A DNA stretch of 64,000 bases from an uncultured Vampirovibrio sp. (lineage in GTDB: Bacteria > Cyanobacteriota > Vampirovibrionia > Gastranaerophilales > Gastranaerophilaceae): the NCBI GenBank assembly GCA_910584405.1, contig CAJUAL010000001.1:124001-188000 (forward strand), read 5' to 3'. The position numbers and the translations under genes are program-made. Below the pieces are notes generated by a model. The model made no database searches and was not told the DNA's origin. It saw nothing but the letters and a program-made list of their open reading frames with translations. Shown in pieces: positions 52,098-61,573 of the stretch (the first letter of the stretch is position 1; the number at the start of each line of letters is the position of its first letter).

Positions 52098-53072
52098 ATG
52101 AAAAAGTTTTTAATCGGAATAATTTCTGTATTATTATTAACAGGTTTAGGGGTGTCTGCATCTGACTTGATTATTGAATCTAAGACTCAGACATTTAACG
52201 AATCTGATAACAAAATTAAATTTAACGGTAATGTAAAAGTTTCTGTTGATGATTTGAAAGTTGTTGGAGAAAGTGCAGATGTAAATGTTACAAAAGACCA
52301 AAAACTCGATACTGCAACTTTTTATGATAAACCTTACGCTTTTGAAATAAAGAAAAATAAAAAAAGAGAAGTTAAAGCAAACATTTTGAAAGTTTCTTTG
52401 ATTTCAAAGGTAATAAGAGCCGAAGGCGATACTCAATCAGTAGTTTTTGAAGGTAAAACTCCTGTAGTTGTAATTAATTCAGATGTTCAGGAGTATGATA
52501 CAAAAACAGGCTTGATGACGGCAACAGGTGCTGTTACAATGCTTTATAAAGAAATTGAAACTTTTTCTAATCGTGCAGAAATCACAACAGACAAAAACGG
52601 CGATTTAAAAAAACTTGTTTTAATTGGTAATGCTAAAGTTAAACAGGAAAAAAGCGAATCTTATGCTGACAGGTTTGTTTATGACGCGACAAGCGGTAAC
52701 TTAACAGCTTACGGTAATACAACTTCTACAACTGTTTCTGATGATGGGTCTAAGTTGGTATTAAAATCAAACTATCAGGAATATAATCAGAAAAAATCAA
52801 TTTTTAACGCAAGCGGAAATGTTCGTATTTGGTATCAGGATTACTATGCGGCAGGACCTAAAGTTACATTATATCCGGGCGCGGGAACAAATAAACCTAA
52901 CGAAGCTTATTTTACGGGACGTTCAAGCATAACCCAAGGTGTAAGAACAATTTATGCCGATAAAATTAAAATGACAATGAAACCGAAAAGTTTTGATGCT
53001 CAAGGTAATACCAGAACTGTTATTAAAAACATCGGTTCAGGTTCTGATGATAATATGACTTTAGGATTGTAA
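52098..53072 (+). CDS. lptA: LptA/OstA-like periplasmic LPS transport protein
   Basis: A signal peptide (MKKFLIGIISVLLLTGLGVSA) precedes OstA-type repeats: ESKTQTFNESDNKIKFNGNVKVSVDDL at the start, then KKNKKREVKANILKVSLI and ADRFVYDATSGNLTAYGNT. With 325 residues it is about twice the length of classical LptA, containing two or more OstA domains. It should bridge the periplasm for LPS. The ATG at 52098 directly follows the lptC stop. Confidence 0.78.
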   Translation: MKKFLIGIISVLLLTGLGVSASDLIIESKTQTFNESDNKIKFNGNVKVSVDDLKVVGESADVNVTKDQKLDTATFYDKPYAFEIKKNKKREVKANILKVSLISKVIRAEGDTQSVVFEGKTPVVVINSDVQEYDTKTGLMTATGAVTMLYKEIETFSNRAEITTDKNGDLKKLVLIGNAKVKQEKSESYADRFVYDATSGNLTAYGNTTSTTVSDDGSKLVLKSNYQEYNQKKSIFNASGNVRIWYQDYYAAGPKVTLYPGAGTNKPNEAYFTGRSSITQGVRTIYADKIKMTMKPKSFDAQGNTRTVIKNIGSGSDDNMTLGL

Positions 53073-53084
53073 TTAGTCTTTATT

Positions 53085-53120
53085 CCCTCGCCTGCTTGCG
53101 GGAGAGGGGAAGGGTGAGGG
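53085..53120 (+). repeat. Dispersed GC-rich intergenic repeat, copy 2
   Basis: CCCTCGCC, a short loop, GGGAGAGGG and AGGGTGAGGG, as at 4018-4050, differing in the loop and a few bases. It ends nine bases before the TPR gene start, supplying GTGAGGG as the ribosome site. Confidence 0.75.
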
Positions 53121-53128
53121 TAATAATT

Positions 53129-53902
53129 ATGAAAGAAAAAATTGATAAAGCGATAGAATGTTTTAAAAATAAAGACTGGAACGGTGCAATTGATTTGTTT
53201 ACTTCAATTTTGGAAGTAGAAACGGACAGTGCTGAAATTTATAATAACCTCGGGCTTTGTTATGCTAATATCGGTGATGATGAGAAAGCTGAAAAAAATT
53301 ACTTAAGATGTATTGAGTTAAATCCAGAATTAGCTCAATGTTATATTAATCTTGTAGATTTGTATTATAAACAAAGACGCCTTGGTGAAGGTATTAATAT
53401 ATTATCTTACGCAATAGATATGCTTCCTGACGATATTATTTTCAGACATTACTTAGCAAGATTTTATATGGAAGATGCGAAGGGTGATTTGGCAATAGAT
53501 GAATTGACTTATATTTTGGAACGTCAGCCTGATAATTATGATGCTTATTATGATTTGGCAAAAGTTTATTTTGAGTTCGGAAATTACGATTCTGCTATTG
53601 AAAACTTAGAAAACGTATTAGAGTATAAACAAGATAATGAGTTAATTTATTATTATCTTGCAGAAGCTTATCAGGCAAATGATGAGATAGATAAAGCTAT
53701 TTCAAACTTTTTAAAAGCTATTGCAACAAACAATAAATTCCCGCCTGCTTATAAAAAAGTTGCAGTATTATTTATGGCAAGAGGTGACTATCAAGATGCG
53801 ATTGAGTATTTGGAAGACTATATGAATCTTGATATAACTGAAGAAGAAAAAGAGAGTACAGCAAAGCTTATTGAGAGAATAAATAAAAAAGATGAAGCGT
53901 AA
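53129..53902 (+). CDS. Tetratricopeptide repeat protein
   Basis: The 257 residues consist of about seven TPR units (AEIYNNLGLCYANIGDDEKAEKNYL is the clearest) without a signal peptide or membrane segment. The start depends on the GC-rich repeat as SD. It overlaps dprA by 11 bases, so it is translationally coupled to DNA-uptake or recombination genes. Specific partner unknown. Confidence 0.82.
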   Translation: MKEKIDKAIECFKNKDWNGAIDLFTSILEVETDSAEIYNNLGLCYANIGDDEKAEKNYLRCIELNPELAQCYINLVDLYYKQRRLGEGINILSYAIDMLPDDIIFRHYLARFYMEDAKGDLAIDELTYILERQPDNYDAYYDLAKVYFEFGNYDSAIENLENVLEYKQDNELIYYYLAEAYQANDEIDKAISNFLKAIATNNKFPPAYKKVAVLFMARGDYQDAIEYLEDYMNLDITEEEKESTAKLIERINKKDEA

Positions 53903-54980
53903 ATATTGGATTGCATTTTCTTCTATTGAACAGATTGACAGTTTATTTATACAAAAATTGTATAACTATTTTGGTGATATTGAAAAAGCTTTCAATTGTT
54001 CTTTAAACGATTTGAAAAATATAGACGGACTAAGTGTTAAAAAAGCCGAAAAGTTTTTAAACTTAAGAGATAAAGTTGATATAGACAGAACATTTACCGA
54101 AGTGGAAACCCGCGGGATAAATTTCTTGACCCTTGAAGATGATAATTATCCTAAGTTATTGAAAAATATTGATAATCCTCCTGCGGTTTTATACTATAAG
54201 GGTAAACTTTTTGATTGTAATTTAGAAAAAACGTTAGCTGTTGTGGGTTCCAGAAAAGCAAGTTATAACGGACGTGAAGATTTAAAAGAAGTTTTAGCGG
54301 GACTGGCAAACACAGATATTTGTATAGTATCGGGATTAGCATCAGGAATTGATACGGTAGCTCACACTTGCGCTATTGAAAATAATTTAAAAACAATAGG
54401 AGTTATTGCAAGCGGTTTTGATTTTACATACCCCGCAAGCAACAAAGGACTCTATCAAAATATCGAAAACGGTTATGGCGCGGTTGTCACAGAATACTAT
54501 CCGACATTTGAACCGTTGAAATTCAGATTTCCGCAAAGAAACAGAATTGTTTCGGGTTTATCATACGGAACTTTGGTTTCTGAAGCTTCTTTAAAAAGCG
54601 GAGCATTGATTACTGCTAATTTAACACTTGAACAAGGCAGAGAATTAATGTGCATTCCGGGGTTAATTTCTAATCCGAATACACAAGGGATTTATAAGCT
54701 TTTGAAAAACGGTGCAACTTTAGTAACCGAAAGTGATGATATTTTGAATGCTTTAGGCTGGGAAATAAAAAAAGACAGTTCGGGCGAACAATTAACGCTT
54801 CCGATGATGACGCCTGAAGAAGAACAAATTTATCAAGCCCTTGAAATTGAAGATAAGGGGTTTGATGAAATGATAATGTTAACTAAACAGAGTGTTGAAC
54901 ATTTGTTGATGAACTTGACAACATTAGAGCTTAAGGGCATAATAAAACAATGTGCAGGGGATAGATATAAAAGGGTATAG
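53892..54980 (+). CDS. dprA: DNA processing protein DprA
   Basis: Binds incoming single-stranded DNA and loads RecA during natural transformation. The 362 residues include an N-terminal helix-hairpin-helix-like region (NIDGLSVKKAEKFLNL), the Rossmann core (AVVGSRKASYNGRE, IVSGLASGIDTVAH, FPQRNRIVSGLS, EASLKSGALITANL) and a C-terminal winged helix. topA follows 9 bases on, a common pairing. With the prepilins in the window it hints at competence, which is an inference. Confidence 0.94.
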   Translation: MKRKYWIAFSSIEQIDSLFIQKLYNYFGDIEKAFNCSLNDLKNIDGLSVKKAEKFLNLRDKVDIDRTFTEVETRGINFLTLEDDNYPKLLKNIDNPPAVLYYKGKLFDCNLEKTLAVVGSRKASYNGREDLKEVLAGLANTDICIVSGLASGIDTVAHTCAIENNLKTIGVIASGFDFTYPASNKGLYQNIENGYGAVVTEYYPTFEPLKFRFPQRNRIVSGLSYGTLVSEASLKSGALITANLTLEQGRELMCIPGLISNPNTQGIYKLLKNGATLVTESDDILNALGWEIKKDSSGEQLTLPMMTPEEEQIYQALEIEDKGFDEMIMLTKQSVEHLLMNLTTLELKGIIKQCAGDRYKRV

Positions 54981-54989
54981 AGAAAATAA

Positions 54990-57305
54990 ATGGCAGAAAC
55001 AAAGAGTAAAACTAAAGAAAAATCATTGGTGATAGTAGAGTCGCCTGCAAAATCTAAGACTATTAAAAAGATTTTAGGTAATGAATTTCAAATAGAAGCA
55101 AGTTACGGACATATCAGAAACTTGCCGACAAAAGATTCTGCGACCGATAATTTAGGGTTTGACGTTAACAATAATTTTGAACCGAAGTTTGAAGTAATTC
55201 CCGGAAAACAACAGGTTGTTAAAAAATTAAACGAGCTTGCTAAAAAAGTTGATAAAATCTATCTGGCTTCCGACCCCGACCGTGAGGGAGAAGCTATAGC
55301 CTGGCACGTTCGTCAGGTGCTTAAAGTTCCTGATGAAAAGATTTATAGAATAGTTTTTAACGAAATTACTCCAAAAGCCGTAAAACATTCTGTTGCAAAC
55401 CCGAGAACCATTGATATGGATATGGTGCAAGCTCAGCAAACAAGACAAATTTTAGATAAACTTGTAGGTTTTAAGTTAAGTCCTGTTCTGTGGAAGCAAA
55501 TCGGTAACAGAAACCTTTCAGCAGGCAGAGTTCAATCTGTTGCGCTTCGTATGATTTGCGAAAGAGAAGAAGAAATTGAAAAATTCATTCCGCAGGAATA
55601 TTGGTCAATTCACGCTAATTTAGATAAAGACGGTAAACTTTTCGATGCGGAATTATCTAAAATTAAAGGTAAAGCTGTTGAAAAAACTATTAAAAATAAA
55701 GAAGAAGCTCAAAAAATCGTTGATTATTTAACAAATCCGCAGTCGCAGTTTGAAGTTTCAAAGGTGACAAAAAAGACTACCAAACGTAAACCGACAGCAC
55801 CGTTTATCACATCAACAATGCAGCGTGCGGCATCTTCTAAATTAGGTTTTGGAGTATCCAAGACAATGCAGGTTGCTCAAAAACTTTATGAAGGTATAGA
55901 AATTGACGGAACTCCTGTCGGTTTGATTACCTATATGAGAACAGACTCAGTTAGGGTTTCTGATGATGCTCAAAATATGGCACATGATTTTATCTTGCAA
56001 AATTATGGTGAAAAGTATTACCCAGAATCTCCGAATATTTACGCAAAAGGAAAACAAAACGTACAAGATGCTCACGAAGCTATTCGTCCTTCATATCCTG
56101 AGCGTACTCCTGACAGTATTAAAAAATATCTTGATAATGATCAATATAAATTGTATAAACTTATTTGGGAAAAATTTATGTCTTCTCAAATGGCACCTGC
56201 AGAGATTGCAAATAAAACTATAGAAATTCAAACAGGTGATTATACATTAAGAGCAGGTACAAGCAAAGTTATGTTTGACGGCTTTTTGACGCTTTATAAT
56301 GACTCGGAAGACGGTGAAGATAAAGCGTCTGATGCTAAAATCCCTGATTTGGAAAAAGGTGACAAAGTTGCTTGCCGCAAAGTTGAACCAAAACAGCACT
56401 TCACACAGCCGCCTCCAAGATATAATGAAGCGTCACTTGTTAAGGCGTTGGAAGAATACGGAATAGGTCGTCCGTCAACTTATGCAACGATTATTACGGT
56501 AATTCAAACCAGAAAATACGTAGAAAAGAAGGACAAAGCGCTTCACCCTACACTTTTAGGCAGAACTGTTTCAAAACAGCTTGTAAGTCAGTTTTCCGAT
56601 ATCATGGATTATAAATTTACGGCAGGCATGGAAGAAAAACTTGATAAAATTGCTGAAAAAGAAGCTGTTTGGGTAAAAGTTTTGCAAGATTTTTACGCTC
56701 CGTTTATGGAAGAAGTAAATTCGGTAATGAAGACTGCTCAAAAAGTTACGATAGAAACAAAGATTAACTGTCCGAACTGCGGAAAGCCTATGTTACTTCG
56801 AACAAGCAGAACAGGCTCTCAATTCCTTGGCTGTTCAGGTTATCCTGACTGTAAAACAACTATGTCAATTAATGTTATGCAGGAAATGGAGGGAGCAAAC
56901 GAAGAAGATGCTTCAGAAAAACCGCAAGAAGTTTGTGAAGAAAAATGTGAAAAATGTGGTTCAGATATGGTGTTTAAACTTGGTCCATATGGAAAGTATA
57001 TGGAATGTACCAATGGGGATTGCAAGCACCGTAAACCATATCGCAAATCTACAGGTGTAACTTGTCCAAAATGCGGAGAAGGTGTGATTGTTGAACGTAA
57101 GTCAAAACGCGGTACCGTATTTTACGGATGTAATAAATATCCTGATTGTGACTTTGTCCTTTGGAATGAGCCTACAGGTGAAAAATGTCCGGACTGCGGA
57201 AGTTTACTTGTGAAAAAAGTCTTGAAAAAAGGTACGGTAATTACTTGTTCAAGTATGAAGTGTTCATACAAAAAAGCACCTGAGGCAGTGCCGACAGAAG
57301 AATAA
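54990..57305 (+). CDS. topA: DNA topoisomerase I
   Basis: Relaxes negative supercoils by single-strand passage. The 771 residues contain the Toprim domain (LVIVESPAKSKTIKKIL, LASDPDREGEAIAWHVRQ), the active-site Tyr region GLITYMRTDSVRVS, and three C-terminal zinc ribbons (CPNCGKPML, CEKCGSDMV, CPKCGEGVI and a final CPDCGSLLV). This is the complete bacterial type IA form. The SD is weak (AGAGAAAA). Confidence 0.96.
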   Translation: MAETKSKTKEKSLVIVESPAKSKTIKKILGNEFQIEASYGHIRNLPTKDSATDNLGFDVNNNFEPKFEVIPGKQQVVKKLNELAKKVDKIYLASDPDREGEAIAWHVRQVLKVPDEKIYRIVFNEITPKAVKHSVANPRTIDMDMVQAQQTRQILDKLVGFKLSPVLWKQIGNRNLSAGRVQSVALRMICEREEEIEKFIPQEYWSIHANLDKDGKLFDAELSKIKGKAVEKTIKNKEEAQKIVDYLTNPQSQFEVSKVTKKTTKRKPTAPFITSTMQRAASSKLGFGVSKTMQVAQKLYEGIEIDGTPVGLITYMRTDSVRVSDDAQNMAHDFILQNYGEKYYPESPNIYAKGKQNVQDAHEAIRPSYPERTPDSIKKYLDNDQYKLYKLIWEKFMSSQMAPAEIANKTIEIQTGDYTLRAGTSKVMFDGFLTLYNDSEDGEDKASDAKIPDLEKGDKVACRKVEPKQHFTQPPPRYNEASLVKALEEYGIGRPSTYATIITVIQTRKYVEKKDKALHPTLLGRTVSKQLVSQFSDIMDYKFTAGMEEKLDKIAEKEAVWVKVLQDFYAPFMEEVNSVMKTAQKVTIETKINCPNCGKPMLLRTSRTGSQFLGCSGYPDCKTTMSINVMQEMEGANEEDASEKPQEVCEEKCEKCGSDMVFKLGPYGKYMECTNGDCKHRKPYRKSTGVTCPKCGEGVIVERKSKRGTVFYGCNKYPDCDFVLWNEPTGEKCPDCGSLLVKKVLKKGTVITCSSMKCSYKKAPEAVPTEE

Positions 57306-57378
57306 TTATATATCTTAATCTGCTAAATATATAAATTTATAATTAAATTGATTTGTTTATATATAAATGGAGTGAATG

Positions 57379-57597
57379 ATGTCAATAATTGTTGAATTAA
57401 AAAAGATTTTACTTGATGCAAATGTAAATTTAAGCGAACTTGCTCAGAGTCTTGGGAAACGACTTAACAAGCCTTACTCGATGCAGAACCTTTCAAACAA
57501 ACTCAGGAATGAAACGATTACACATAGGGAAATGCTTATTATCGCGGATATTTTAGGGTATGACTTAAAATTCGTCAGAAAAGATGAAAATAAATAA
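57379..57597 (+). CDS. Small HTH protein
   Basis: The 72-residue single-domain protein (IIVELKKILLDANVNLSELAQ, LSNKLRNETITHREMLIIADILGYDLKFV) has a Cro-like helix-turn-helix pattern. GGAGTG six bases upstream favours this ATG over the adjacent one at 57376. It may be a solitary regulator. Confidence 0.65.
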   Translation: MSIIVELKKILLDANVNLSELAQSLGKRLNKPYSMQNLSNKLRNETITHREMLIIADILGYDLKFVRKDENK

Positions 57598-57604
57598 GTT
57601 ATAA

Positions 57605-57633
57605 TTGTACAAAATTAAAAAGTTTTGTATAAT
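57605..57633 (+). promoter_or_regulatory. aroE promoter
   Basis: TTGTAC, 17 bases, TATAAT. It shows that the in-frame TTG at 57625 is not the start; the ATG at 57655 follows AGAGGA. Confidence 0.75.
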
Positions 57634-57654
57634 GTGAAAAAGAGGACAAACCTT

Positions 57655-58980
57655 ATGACTGTTGATAAAATGGAATTATTAAAGCGTTATAAAGAGCTGA
57701 AAGCTCAAGGGGTAAATATTACTCTTATGGAGCTTAAAAAACAGATGGACGGGGTAAATGAAGTTTCCACCCAAAATTATTGTCATTCTGAACTTTACAA
57801 AGCGAAGCAACGAGGATACGAGTTGCCTGAGTCTGTATGCAGAGCTGATTCAGAATCTATCAATGTTGGTTCTTCCCGTGCGGGTGAAAATCTTTCCTCT
57901 TCTGCTTATACAACTGTAAAGACTGAATCTTCTCCTGCTTTTGTCAGCAGTTTTAATCCGGAGTCTGTACAAAGTTTTTCACAGTCAGTTTCTGTTCAGG
58001 ATCAAGCAAATTATCAACAACAATTTGAAACCCCTCAAATGTTTATGCCTACGGTAAAGCCTGAACAAATACCTTCACCTGAGCCTGTAAAATACAGCGG
58101 TAATATGACATCTGTTAATGTTCCTGTTCAAAATACCGAAAAGCAAAAATATGCGCTTATCGGTTATCCTTTAGGGCATTCTCTTTCAAGCTTTATTCAT
58201 GATGCGGGATTTAAGAGTTTAGGTATGGATTTTAGTTATGAAATTCTTGAAACCTCACCTGACAGTCTTGTTGATCGGATTAAGTTTTTAAAGTTTAACG
58301 GCTATTCAGGGTTTAATGTTACAATTCCGCTAAAACTTCCTGTTACGTTGTTTTTAGATGAGGTAGACTCTTCTGCTGATGTTGTGGGCGCTGTTAATAC
58401 GGTCGTGATTAATCCTGATAAAACAATGAAGGGTTACAATACTGATGTAATAGGGTTTAGAAAAGCAATACCCGATGATGTTACATTAGCAGGGAAAGTC
58501 GCAGGGGTTCTGGGGACAGGCGGAGCGGCAAGAGCTGCAATTACTGCACTTGCACAAAGTCAGGTTAAAGAAATTAAAGTTTATACAAGAAGTATTCCAA
58601 ATTCTATGGAATTAATGAGCTTTTTACGCGAAAAATTTCCTAATATTGACTTTAACGTTTATCAAATCGAACGAATCAGAGATTTATCAGATGTTCAGAT
58701 TCTTGTTAATACAACTCCAATCGGTATGCAAGGCCGTGCTGCTGATTTAACTCCTGTTGAAGAAAACGAGCTTAGAACTTTACCTCAGGGTGCTGTTGTT
58801 TATGATGTGATTTATAATCCGAAGAAAACCGTATTATTAAAACTTGCACAAAAAAACGGTTATAAAACAATTAATGGTGTTGATATGTTCATACATCAAG
58901 CGCTTGCGGCAGAACAAATCTGGACAGGCAGAACTCCTGACTTTAAAGACATGAAAATTGCAGCGCTTGAAAATTTATAA
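57655..58980 (+). CDS. aroE: Shikimate dehydrogenase with a long N-terminal extension
   Basis: Reduces 3-dehydroshikimate to shikimate with NADPH in aromatic synthesis. The enzyme domain occupies about residues 165-441: YALIGYPLGHSLSSFIHDAGF, FNVTIPLKLP with the catalytic Lys, GYNTDVIGF with Asp, GVLGTGGAARAA and VDMFIHQALAAEQ. The preceding 160 residues are unusual: a small helical N-terminus, a stretch derived from a dispersed repeat (57777-57890) and a Ser/Pro/Gln-rich linker. A typical AroE has about 275 residues. Confidence 0.92.
   Translation: MTVDKMELLKRYKELKAQGVNITLMELKKQMDGVNEVSTQNYCHSELYKAKQRGYELPESVCRADSESINVGSSRAGENLSSSAYTTVKTESSPAFVSSFNPESVQSFSQSVSVQDQANYQQQFETPQMFMPTVKPEQIPSPEPVKYSGNMTSVNVPVQNTEKQKYALIGYPLGHSLSSFIHDAGFKSLGMDFSYEILETSPDSLVDRIKFLKFNGYSGFNVTIPLKLPVTLFLDEVDSSADVVGAVNTVVINPDKTMKGYNTDVIGFRKAIPDDVTLAGKVAGVLGTGGAARAAITALAQSQVKEIKVYTRSIPNSMELMSFLREKFPNIDFNVYQIERIRDLSDVQILVNTTPIGMQGRAADLTPVEENELRTLPQGAVVYDVIYNPKKTVLLKLAQKNGYKTINGVDMFIHQALAAEQIWTGRTPDFKDMKIAALENL
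57777..57890 (+). repeat. Degenerate dispersed repeat inside the aroE coding region
   Basis: TGTCATTCTGAACTT near the start and GATTCAGAATCTATCAATGT further on match the element at 18839-18943 (GATTCAGCATCTATCAATGT there), and TTCCCGTGCGGG resembles its TTCCGTGTCGGG. It encodes residues 41-79 of AroE, in frame. Confidence 0.6.
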
Positions 58981-58982
58981 CT

Positions 58983-59633
58983 TTAAGTATAATTGCTCAT
59001 GATTAAACCTGATAACCTGTTCATCTCTGCTGCAACTTCTGTTGCCCATTTTGGATTTCCTGGGCAATACTGCTTGCGAATTTGGTCAATAGTTGCACGA
59101 ACAGGTTTTGCATTAAAATATAAACGTTTTAATGACGAAGCACATGAATCAACACATTGAGCATAACTTTCGTTGTTTTGGTATCCACCGCTACGTTTTT
59201 TCAATCCCGAGATGTTATATTTATGAACACCTGTCTTATCTCTTGCAGGGTCTACTCCGTAACCTGATTCGACTTTAGCAATACTCATTAATAAAAGTGC
59301 GTTTACTCCGTATTTTTCTTGGGCATCAAGGAATGCTTGTCCTAAGCCTTCTAACGGTGTTCCTTGTAAACATTTATTTAAATCCTGAGCACTGCCATGA
59401 AATAAGCTATCTTTAACTTTAGCATTCTTGTTCCATTTTACTTGTAAATCTGCAAGTACAGCTTCGGGGTCTTTTACCATTGGTATATCTTTTGGTGCAA
59501 CATAAGTTGCATCATTTTTGCATTCAGGGATGTTAAAATCACTAAAAACATTTACAAAACCTTTTGATATTGCCCTGTGTATAATACTTTTTACAGGTTT
59601 TGAGTTTAAATGGTCATTTTCATCAATTCTCAA
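58983..59633 (-). CDS. Glucosaminidase/lysozyme-like protein
   Basis: The 216 residues contain a GH73-like core: GLGQAFLDAQEKYGVNALLL followed by MSIAKVESGYG, where the Glu is the expected catalytic acid, then HKYNISGLKKR, YNISG being typical, and CVDSCASSLKRLYFN. It would cleave peptidoglycan glycan strands. There is no recognisable signal peptide, so how it reaches the wall is unclear. GGTGATG-like SD precedes the ATG. The 3' end is two bases from the aroE end. Confidence 0.75.
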   Translation of the reverse strand: MRIDENDHLNSKPVKSIIHRAISKGFVNVFSDFNIPECKNDATYVAPKDIPMVKDPEAVLADLQVKWNKNAKVKDSLFHGSAQDLNKCLQGTPLEGLGQAFLDAQEKYGVNALLLMSIAKVESGYGVDPARDKTGVHKYNISGLKKRSGGYQNNESYAQCVDSCASSLKRLYFNAKPVRATIDQIRKQYCPGNPKWATEVAAEMNRLSGLIMSNYT

Positions 59634-59715
59634 TCTTCATCACCTCTTTTTATATATGTTATATATAAAAAGTATGTGTGCGATTTTAAATTGCTATAAA
59701 AGTCTGAAATATGAA

Positions 59716-60648
59716 TTAATGTAAAAGGTTTTTACCAAGTTTTTTAACTGTTTCAATATCTTCTGTTGGTTCTTTCCCGACTGTTGTTAAGTAATTTCCG
59801 ATTAAGATTCCTTCTACACAAGTTTTTAGAGCAAGTTCTTGGTTTTCTTGAGATAATCTCATTCTACCGCCGCAAAAACGAATAACAGCTTTCGGGTTAG
59901 CAATTTTGAATACTGCAATTGTTCTTAAAACATTTTCTTCATCAATTTTATCCAGGCAGTTTTCAAACGGAGTTTCAGGAATCGGCATTAAGATATTTAT
60001 CGGTATTGAATCAGGTTCAATTTCAGCTAATTCCATTGCCATTTCAATACGTTGTTCAACAGTTTCACCCATACCTAAAATTACACCGCAGCAAAGTTCC
60101 ATTCCGTATTTCTTCACTAATTTACAAGTATTTATACGGTCTTCGTAATTGTGAGTTGTACAAACTTCAGGATAATATGAACGGCAAGTGTTAATATTAT
60201 GGTGAAATCTTTTTAATCCTGCCTCAGCAAGTTGTTTTGCCTGCTCTTCGTCTAAAATCCCGATAGAAGCGCAAGAATTTAAGCCTTGTTTATTGATTTC
60301 TTTTATCATTTCAAGTTCAATATTAAAATCTCTGCCTTCATCAGGGGTTCTTCCGCTTGTTACTATTGCAAATCGCGATACGTGATTTGATTTGGCTTCC
60401 TGAGCTGTTTTTATAACTTCTTCAACTTTAACCAAAGGATATGATTCAATATTTGTACAATAATGAGAACTTTGAGCACAATATTTGCAGTTTTGAGAAC
60501 ATTTTCCGTTACGTGCGTTAATAAGTGAGCAAAACTCAATGTTATTTGACATGTATTTTGAAGATTCTTTCAATAAATCTTCAAGTGGTAAATTATATAA
60601 ATCTAATAATTCTTGTTTTGTGTAAATCTTTTCTACTGTACTATTCAT
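59716..60648 (-). CDS. bioB: Biotin synthase
   Basis: Radical-SAM enzyme that inserts sulfur into dethiobiotin. The 310 residues show CSQNCKYCAQSSHY (CxxxCxxC for the 4Fe-4S cluster), the conserved YNHNINT-like HHNINTCRSYYPEV, CCGVILGMGET with cluster ligands, and IPINILMPIPETPF. GGAG nine bases before the ATG at 60648 fixes the start; a longer frame would run through the promoter. Other bio genes are not in the window. Confidence 0.95.
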   Translation of the reverse strand: MNSTVEKIYTKQELLDLYNLPLEDLLKESSKYMSNNIEFCSLINARNGKCSQNCKYCAQSSHYCTNIESYPLVKVEEVIKTAQEAKSNHVSRFAIVTSGRTPDEGRDFNIELEMIKEINKQGLNSCASIGILDEEQAKQLAEAGLKRFHHNINTCRSYYPEVCTTHNYEDRINTCKLVKKYGMELCCGVILGMGETVEQRIEMAMELAEIEPDSIPINILMPIPETPFENCLDKIDEENVLRTIAVFKIANPKAVIRFCGGRMRLSQENQELALKTCVEGILIGNYLTTVGKEPTEDIETVKKLGKNLLH

Positions 60649-60683
60649 ATTTAAAGTCTCCTTTAGGTCAATGTATGGTTTCC

Positions 60684-60712
60684 ATGGTATGTCGGACATA
60701 GTGTCGTGTCAA
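60684..60712 (-). promoter_or_regulatory. bioB promoter
   Basis: On the minus strand TTGACA, 17 bases, TACCAT. It lies in the gap to the divergent nitrilase-family gene; no BirA-type operator was recognised. Confidence 0.7.
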
Positions 60713-60750
60713 TTTTATGTTACAATTATTGCAGATAAGAAAGGTGTTTT

Positions 60751-61563
60751 ATGACAGGAATTTTAAATATTCAATTTAAACCGACTATCGGCAATAAAGA
60801 AATTAATTTGAAAAAAGTTGAGCACTATATAAAGAAAAATGCTGATAAAAAGTTAGATTTAGTCGTTTTGCCTGAGTTTTTCTCAACAGGCGTAAATCAT
60901 GAATCATTTTTGAATGATTACGAAGATGAAAACGGCGGAGATACAATAAAAACAGTATGCGAACTTGCGAAAAAATATAATACTAATATTATTGCAGGTA
61001 CGGTAATCGAAGGGGTAAATGACAAACTTTATAATACATCTTTTGCAATCAATAGAAATGGCGAAATCCTTGATAAATATCGAAAGATACACTTGTTTAA
61101 TTACATGGGAGGAACAGAAGGCGACAGGATTACTCCCGGTGACAGATTGGTTGTTGTCGATTTTGATTTCGGCAAGGTTGGATTAGCAATCTGTTTTGAT
61201 ATGCGTTATCCGCTTCATTATAAAAAGTTAGCTCAAATGGGTGCTGATATCATAGTGCTTCCGACAGCTTGGATTGTTCCAAATGAAGTTTATGAGGATT
61301 CTGAATCGTTAAAATTTGCTCAAAGTACTTGGGAAGCAATGAATAAAACACGCGCATATGATAACTTACTTTATGTTGTATCTTGTAATCAATGCGGAAA
61401 AGTTAATGATGATATGGGCAGAATAGGGCATTCAATGATTGTTGCTCCGACTACTCAAGTTTTGGCTAACGCGAAAGATGAGCAGGGCGCAGTTTATGCC
61501 GATGTGGATTTAGAAATAGTAAAATATTATAAATCAATTTATCCGATTGCAAAGATTGACTAA
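60751..61563 (+). CDS. Nitrilase-superfamily amidohydrolase
   Basis: The 270-residue carbon-nitrogen hydrolase has the catalytic triad Glu in VVLPEFFSTG, Lys in KYRKIHLFNY and Cys in VGLAICFDMRYPLHY. The GTEGDRITPGD segment resembles omega-amidase-like members, which hydrolyse alpha-ketoglutaramate; the substrate remains a guess. TACAAT and AAAGG precede the ATG. It is divergent from bioB. Confidence 0.88.
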   Translation: MTGILNIQFKPTIGNKEINLKKVEHYIKKNADKKLDLVVLPEFFSTGVNHESFLNDYEDENGGDTIKTVCELAKKYNTNIIAGTVIEGVNDKLYNTSFAINRNGEILDKYRKIHLFNYMGGTEGDRITPGDRLVVVDFDFGKVGLAICFDMRYPLHYKKLAQMGADIIVLPTAWIVPNEVYEDSESLKFAQSTWEAMNKTRAYDNLLYVVSCNQCGKVNDDMGRIGHSMIVAPTTQVLANAKDEQGAVYADVDLEIVKYYKSIYPIAKID

Positions 61564-61573
61564 GGATATATTT

